The position numbers and the translations under genes were made by a program. From Microbulbifer hydrolyticus (GTDB lineage Bacteria; Pseudomonadota; Gammaproteobacteria; Pseudomonadales; Cellvibrionaceae), in assembly GCF_009931115.1 (NCBI RefSeq), contig NZ_CP047491.1, forward strand, positions 2,307,501 to 2,371,500: a stretch of 64,000 nucleotides of DNA. Direction: 5' to 3'. Below the pieces are notes generated by a model, which ran no database searches, was not told the origin of the DNA, and was given only the letters and a program-made list of their open reading frames with translations. This document shows positions 60,993 to 64,000 of this stretch, piece after piece; the stretch's first letter is position 1, and each line of letters begins with the position of its first letter.

Positions 60993-62885
60993 ATGGAAAA
61001 ACATTTTGCCTGCAAACTGTTTGTCGCAGCTGGACTGCTGAGCGTCACGCATTTCGCCGCCGGAGCCAATTGCAACGCCACCGGCTCGCTTACCTTTATC
61101 GGCGCCACATCCGACCTGACACGCTCTGTCTGGCTCTCCACGACCTCTGCCGGCAGCTTTGGACTCGAAGTCGTCAATACCAAAGACATCGTAGACCAGT
61201 GGAGCCTGGATGCGCCCGGCAGGCACATTTCAACATCGCCGGAACTCGTATTCAGCAATGGGGGTACTCACGCGCTCCTAGATCTGAGCGGGAAAAATCC
61301 CTGCACCATCGATATTGAAAACCAGAAACCAGACCCCATTATTCTTCCGCCGCTGCCGACGCTGCCGCCAGTACCGCCGATCGGGATTCTACCGCCTCCC
61401 GATATCACCGGTGTGATGCCTGAGCTGCCAGCCCTGCGCCCCCCGGGTACCGGCATTACACCTCAGGTACCCGTACTAAGACCGCCCGGGACTGGAATTA
61501 CTCCAGCAATTCCGATATCCCCATCCTTGCCGATCGCGGTACTGCCACCCACCGGAATTACCCCTCTGGTACCAGTCGACCCGGAAAATCCGATTGGCGT
61601 GTTGCCACCAGACGCGATTACCCCGGAAGTGCCTGTAGATCCCGGGCGCCCTATCGGCACGCTCCCGCCTACCGGAATTACCCCTGAAGTGCCGGTTGAG
61701 CCGGGGCGCCCTATCGGCACGCTCCCGCCTACCGGAATTACCCCTGAAGTGCCGGTTGAGCCAGGGCGCCCTATCGGCACCCTGCCGCCTACCGGGATCA
61801 CCCCCGAAGTTCCAGTAACGGGCGGAAGTCGCGAGCCGGAGGGGCGCGTTATGGAAATAAATAGTCCATCGCAACGCAGTGCCACTCCCACTCGCTGGGT
61901 AGTGTGTATCCAGCCGGAAACCGAGCACCAGATTCCAGCGTCCCAGTCGGGCGAAGAGGCCTGGTGCCCAAAGGGATACCAGGGATTGAGATTTGAAGCC
62001 AGTGAGGTTGATAAATCCGGAACCCCTCTGCGTGCGCGCTACCTCGGTACGCTGGTGCCGCAGTTTGAGATAGAACCTGCACTCTGGAGCCTCTGGAGCC
62101 TGGTGGATCAAGTGGAGCTGAGGGACCGCCGAGGTGACAGGGCATTCGACTCGAGTGAATCGCGCCTTACCATGGGCCTCCACAGGCCCATCAGCCCAAA
62201 AGCATATTTTGGTGCATCACTGGCCGTATCCAGATACGACAGCGAGGGACTCCGCGGTTACCTGAATACGAAAGCGGATCGAATTTCCGTTGGCCCCTAC
62301 CTCGGCTATGACATCGGCAGCTCCCTGACGGCCAACGCCTCACTCAATTACTCCTATACGGACACAGACATCGCGCTGGCGGGATTTCAGGGCGGCAATA
62401 AAGTAGATGAGTGGTCTTTAAACCTGGGCCTGTCCGGGTTTTACCGCTGGGGAGATTGGGGGCTGCTACCCCGCGCGCAACTCAATTATTCCTATTTCGA
62501 TACCTCGCATTCCTTTCTCGGTGGAGAACTGCGAGGCGAAACGGTAGAACTGAATATCCGCGACAAAAGCGGTGACCTCAGCTACTCCGAAACCAGTGTT
62601 ATGTTTTTGAGAAGTGTAAAACTGCAAAACGCAGGAAGGATCACACCCTATATCGAGCTCGGGGCAAGAATTGCGTTCGACTTGCAGAGCGACCTCGACA
62701 CTGCGCGGGGAATCACGAGTGGAGGCTATCAGGCGAGCAGCAAAGTGGCAGGTTTCGCCCGGCTCGGCACGCGCTGGGTCGTATCCGACTCCAACTACCT
62801 GGACTTTGAAGTTTCTCAGGAAAACATCGATGAAGACGGCCTGGAGATTTGGAGAGGCAGGCTTCTCTTCCAGCAAGCCTTCTGA
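60993..62885 (+). CDS. Autotransporter-like outer-membrane protein with proline-rich tandem repeats (630 aa)
   Basis: Signal peptide MEKHFACKLFVAAGLLSVTHFAAGA. A beta-type N-terminal domain (30-110) with Cys pair (NCNATG, PCTID) is followed by a low-complexity region (113-280) of P-P-x-P, including a 20-residue repeat of PTGITPEVPVEPGRPIGTLP type. After a linker with another Cys pair (WVVCIQP, EAWCPKG), residues about 360-630 form a 12-strand-like barrel: YFGASLAVSRYDSEGLRGYLNTKADRISVGPYLGYDIGS, ending RGRLLFQQAF with terminal Phe for BAM recognition. Resembles AT barrels but with a short secreted part. Function unknown. Confidence 0.8.
   Translation: MEKHFACKLFVAAGLLSVTHFAAGANCNATGSLTFIGATSDLTRSVWLSTTSAGSFGLEVVNTKDIVDQWSLDAPGRHISTSPELVFSNGGTHALLDLSGKNPCTIDIENQKPDPIILPPLPTLPPVPPIGILPPPDITGVMPELPALRPPGTGITPQVPVLRPPGTGITPAIPISPSLPIAVLPPTGITPLVPVDPENPIGVLPPDAITPEVPVDPGRPIGTLPPTGITPEVPVEPGRPIGTLPPTGITPEVPVEPGRPIGTLPPTGITPEVPVTGGSREPEGRVMEINSPSQRSATPTRWVVCIQPETEHQIPASQSGEEAWCPKGYQGLRFEASEVDKSGTPLRARYLGTLVPQFEIEPALWSLWSLVDQVELRDRRGDRAFDSSESRLTMGLHRPISPKAYFGASLAVSRYDSEGLRGYLNTKADRISVGPYLGYDIGSSLTANASLNYSYTDTDIALAGFQGGNKVDEWSLNLGLSGFYRWGDWGLLPRAQLNYSYFDTSHSFLGGELRGETVELNIRDKSGDLSYSETSVMFLRSVKLQNAGRITPYIELGARIAFDLQSDLDTARGITSGGYQASSKVAGFARLGTRWVVSDSNYLDFEVSQENIDEDGLEIWRGRLLFQQAF
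61611..61810 (+). repeat. Tandem 60-bp repeats within the proline-rich region
   Basis: Three near-identical 60-bp units and a degenerate fourth encode PTGITPEVPV-(E/D)PGRPIGTLP. The units line up base for base, with differences at only a few positions (for example GAGCCGGGGCGC against GAGCCAGGGCGC). More divergent copies extend to the left from 61440. Recent duplication and slippage-prone length variation are likely. Confidence 0.85.
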
Positions 62886-62931
62886 CGGGCTGTCACCACG
62901 CTTTCATCAAGTGGCATCACAAACTTACGAG

Positions 62932-62965
62932 CAAAAAAAAGCTGCGGCCCATGAGGACCGCAGCT
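62932..62965 (-). terminator. Rho-independent terminator of the M3 peptidase gene
   Basis: Minus strand: GCTGCGGTCC-TCAT-GGGCCGCAGC followed by eight T. It lies 26 bases beyond the M3 peptidase stop, in the converging space with the autotransporter-like gene. Confidence 0.9.
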
Positions 62966-62990
62966 TGTCTACCTTAGCAAGAGTTACCGG

Positions 62991-64000
62991 TTATTCGCCG
63001 GCAGACGCGGTTGCTTCGGCTTTTTCGCCCGGCACCGGGAAACCACGGTCACGCATCAGCGGCTCGATGCCGGCATCGCGACCACGGAACAGACGGTAGG
63101 CCTCCGCCGGATCGATCGCGTTACGCGGCGCGAACAGGTACTTCACCAGCTTGCCGGCCACTTCCTTATCGTAGAACCCACCTTCTGCCTCCGCGAATGC
63201 CTCAGACGCATCGGAAGTCAGCACGTCAGCCCACATGTATCCGTAGTAGCCCGCTGAGTAACCTTCACCGGAGAAAATATGCCCGAAGTGCGGCGTACGG
63301 TGACGCATCACCAGCTCCGATGGCATACCCAGCCCAGTCAGCGTTTCACGCTCGAATTTGTCCGGATCGATACCCTCGGGATCGGCGGTGTGCAGCTTCA
63401 TATCCACCAGTGCGGACGCCAGGTACTCGGTAGTGGCGAAGCCCTGGTTGAAGTTGGCGGCCTTTTTGAGCTTTGCCACCAGCTCCGCCGGGATCGCTTC
63501 ACCGGTTTTGTAATGCACCAGGTAATTGTCGATGATCGGATCCGTGCTCAACCAGCGCTCCAGCAGCTGCGACTGGAACTCGGTATAGTCACGCACACCG
63601 CTGTTCAGGGTCGGGTAGCTCACGTTGGACGCGAGGAAGTGCAGCGCGTGGCCAAACTCATGGAAAAAGGTTTTTGCATCGTCCCAACCAACCAGTACAG
63701 GCTCGCCCGGCGCGCCTTTAATAAAATTGGAGTTGTTGGATGCGAGTACGGTTTTCTTGCCATCAAAGGTGGTGTGATCACGGTACATGCTAGCCCAGGC
63801 CCCAGAACGCTTACCGGTGCGGGCAAACGGATCCAGGTACCACAGGCCAATGTGCTCGCCAGTGGTCTTGTCTGTGACTTCCCACACTTTCACGTCTTCG
63901 TGGAAGACCGGCACACTGCCCTCTTCTACCGGGGTGAAGCTGAAGTTGAACAGCTCACCGGCAACATAGAACATGCCTTCGCGCAGCTTATCCAGCTGCA
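62991..64000 (-). CDS. M3-family zinc metallopeptidase (Dcp/oligopeptidase type), C-terminal part, cut by window edge
   Basis: About 336 residues of the C-terminal catalytic domain; the frame stays open to the window edge (QLDKLREGMFYVAGELFNF), so the N-terminus is missing. Zinc motif HEFGHALHF with the two histidines and Glu, and the third ligand Glu expected in the DYTEFQSQLLERWL segment. FSGEGYSAGYYGYMWADVLTSDASEAF is the M3 signature near the active site, with the GYYGYMWADV form used by dipeptidyl carboxypeptidases. Degrades short peptides. Own terminator at 62932-62965. Confidence 0.94.
   Translation of the reverse strand, partial: QLDKLREGMFYVAGELFNFSFTPVEEGSVPVFHEDVKVWEVTDKTTGEHIGLWYLDPFARTGKRSGAWASMYRDHTTFDGKKTVLASNNSNFIKGAPGEPVLVGWDDAKTFFHEFGHALHFLASNVSYPTLNSGVRDYTEFQSQLLERWLSTDPIIDNYLVHYKTGEAIPAELVAKLKKAANFNQGFATTEYLASALVDMKLHTADPEGIDPDKFERETLTGLGMPSELVMRHRTPHFGHIFSGEGYSAGYYGYMWADVLTSDASEAFAEAEGGFYDKEVAGKLVKYLFAPRNAIDPAEAYRLFRGRDAGIEPLMRDRGFPVPGEKAEATASAGE

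Overview
The window reads as a chromosomal segment of a marine gammaproteobacterium of the Cellvibrionales type, most like Microbulbifer. This rests on the gene set (cmoA/cmoB/cmoM, rsmJ, slyX, greB, a SUI1-type yciH, PutA without a DNA-binding domain, an ECF sigma/ChrR pair) and on GC-rich, dense coding. The genus is inferred from gene content, not from a marker gene. No rRNA, tRNA, CRISPR array or insertion sequence was recognised.

Region 1 (1-4602) is a run of integron gene cassettes. Small ORFs, all on the minus strand and more AT-rich than the rest, alternate with seven structured attC-like sites that have GTTRRRY/RYYYAAC ends. The products are mostly unknown exported, lipoprotein or membrane proteins, plus one alpha/beta hydrolase and a partial DUF4174 protein. 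No integrase lies at the upstream (right) end, where the array gives way within about 360 bp to an ordinary efflux operon. It is therefore either an integrase-less attC cluster (CALIN) or the flank of a larger integron.

Region 2 (4962-34236) is core genome. It opens with a tripartite RND efflux operon (outer-membrane factor, membrane-fusion protein, RND pump), which diverges from a glutaryl-CoA dehydrogenase gene across a TetR-like palindrome. Then follow a TRIC/UPF0126 channel, an S33 hydrolase lipoprotein, a sulfurtransferase, msrA, a methyltransferase, a porin and a membrane J-protein. Next is a tRNA wobble-uridine neighbourhood (cmoM on minus; cmoA-cmoB on plus behind an M16C zinc protease). 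After this come sdaA, rsmJ, several small envelope proteins (LEA-like repeats, NTR-like, OmpA lipoprotein), slyX, a beta-lactamase-fold hydrolase, a voltage-gated K+ channel with a C-terminal zinc ribbon, and yciH.

Region 3 (34271-48197) carries a large membrane protein that looks like an M48 peptidase with its zinc motif lost, an AGCS alanine/glycine symporter, an S9 peptidase joined to greB, an acyl-CoA dehydrogenase, a DMT exporter, and an Lrp-type regulator divergent from putA.

Region 4 (48344-56124) is a stress regulon. An ECF11-type sigma factor and its ChrR anti-sigma factor diverge from a seven-gene operon: SnoaL-like protein, SDR, FAD amine-oxidase-like protein, DUF1365, cyclopropane-fatty-acid synthase, DUF2878 and one unknown gene. 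A TGATCC-N16-CGTATG promoter precedes the sigma gene, and a weaker reverse copy faces the operon. By homology to Rhodobacter RpoE-ChrR, this should respond to singlet oxygen or photo-oxidative stress by remodelling membrane lipids.

Region 5 (56210-64000) holds a fused indolepyruvate-type ferredoxin oxidoreductase divergent from a second Lrp regulator, a DUF2905 protein, an autotransporter-like outer-membrane protein with a proline-rich 20-residue tandem repeat, and the C-terminal part of an M3 peptidase cut by the window edge.
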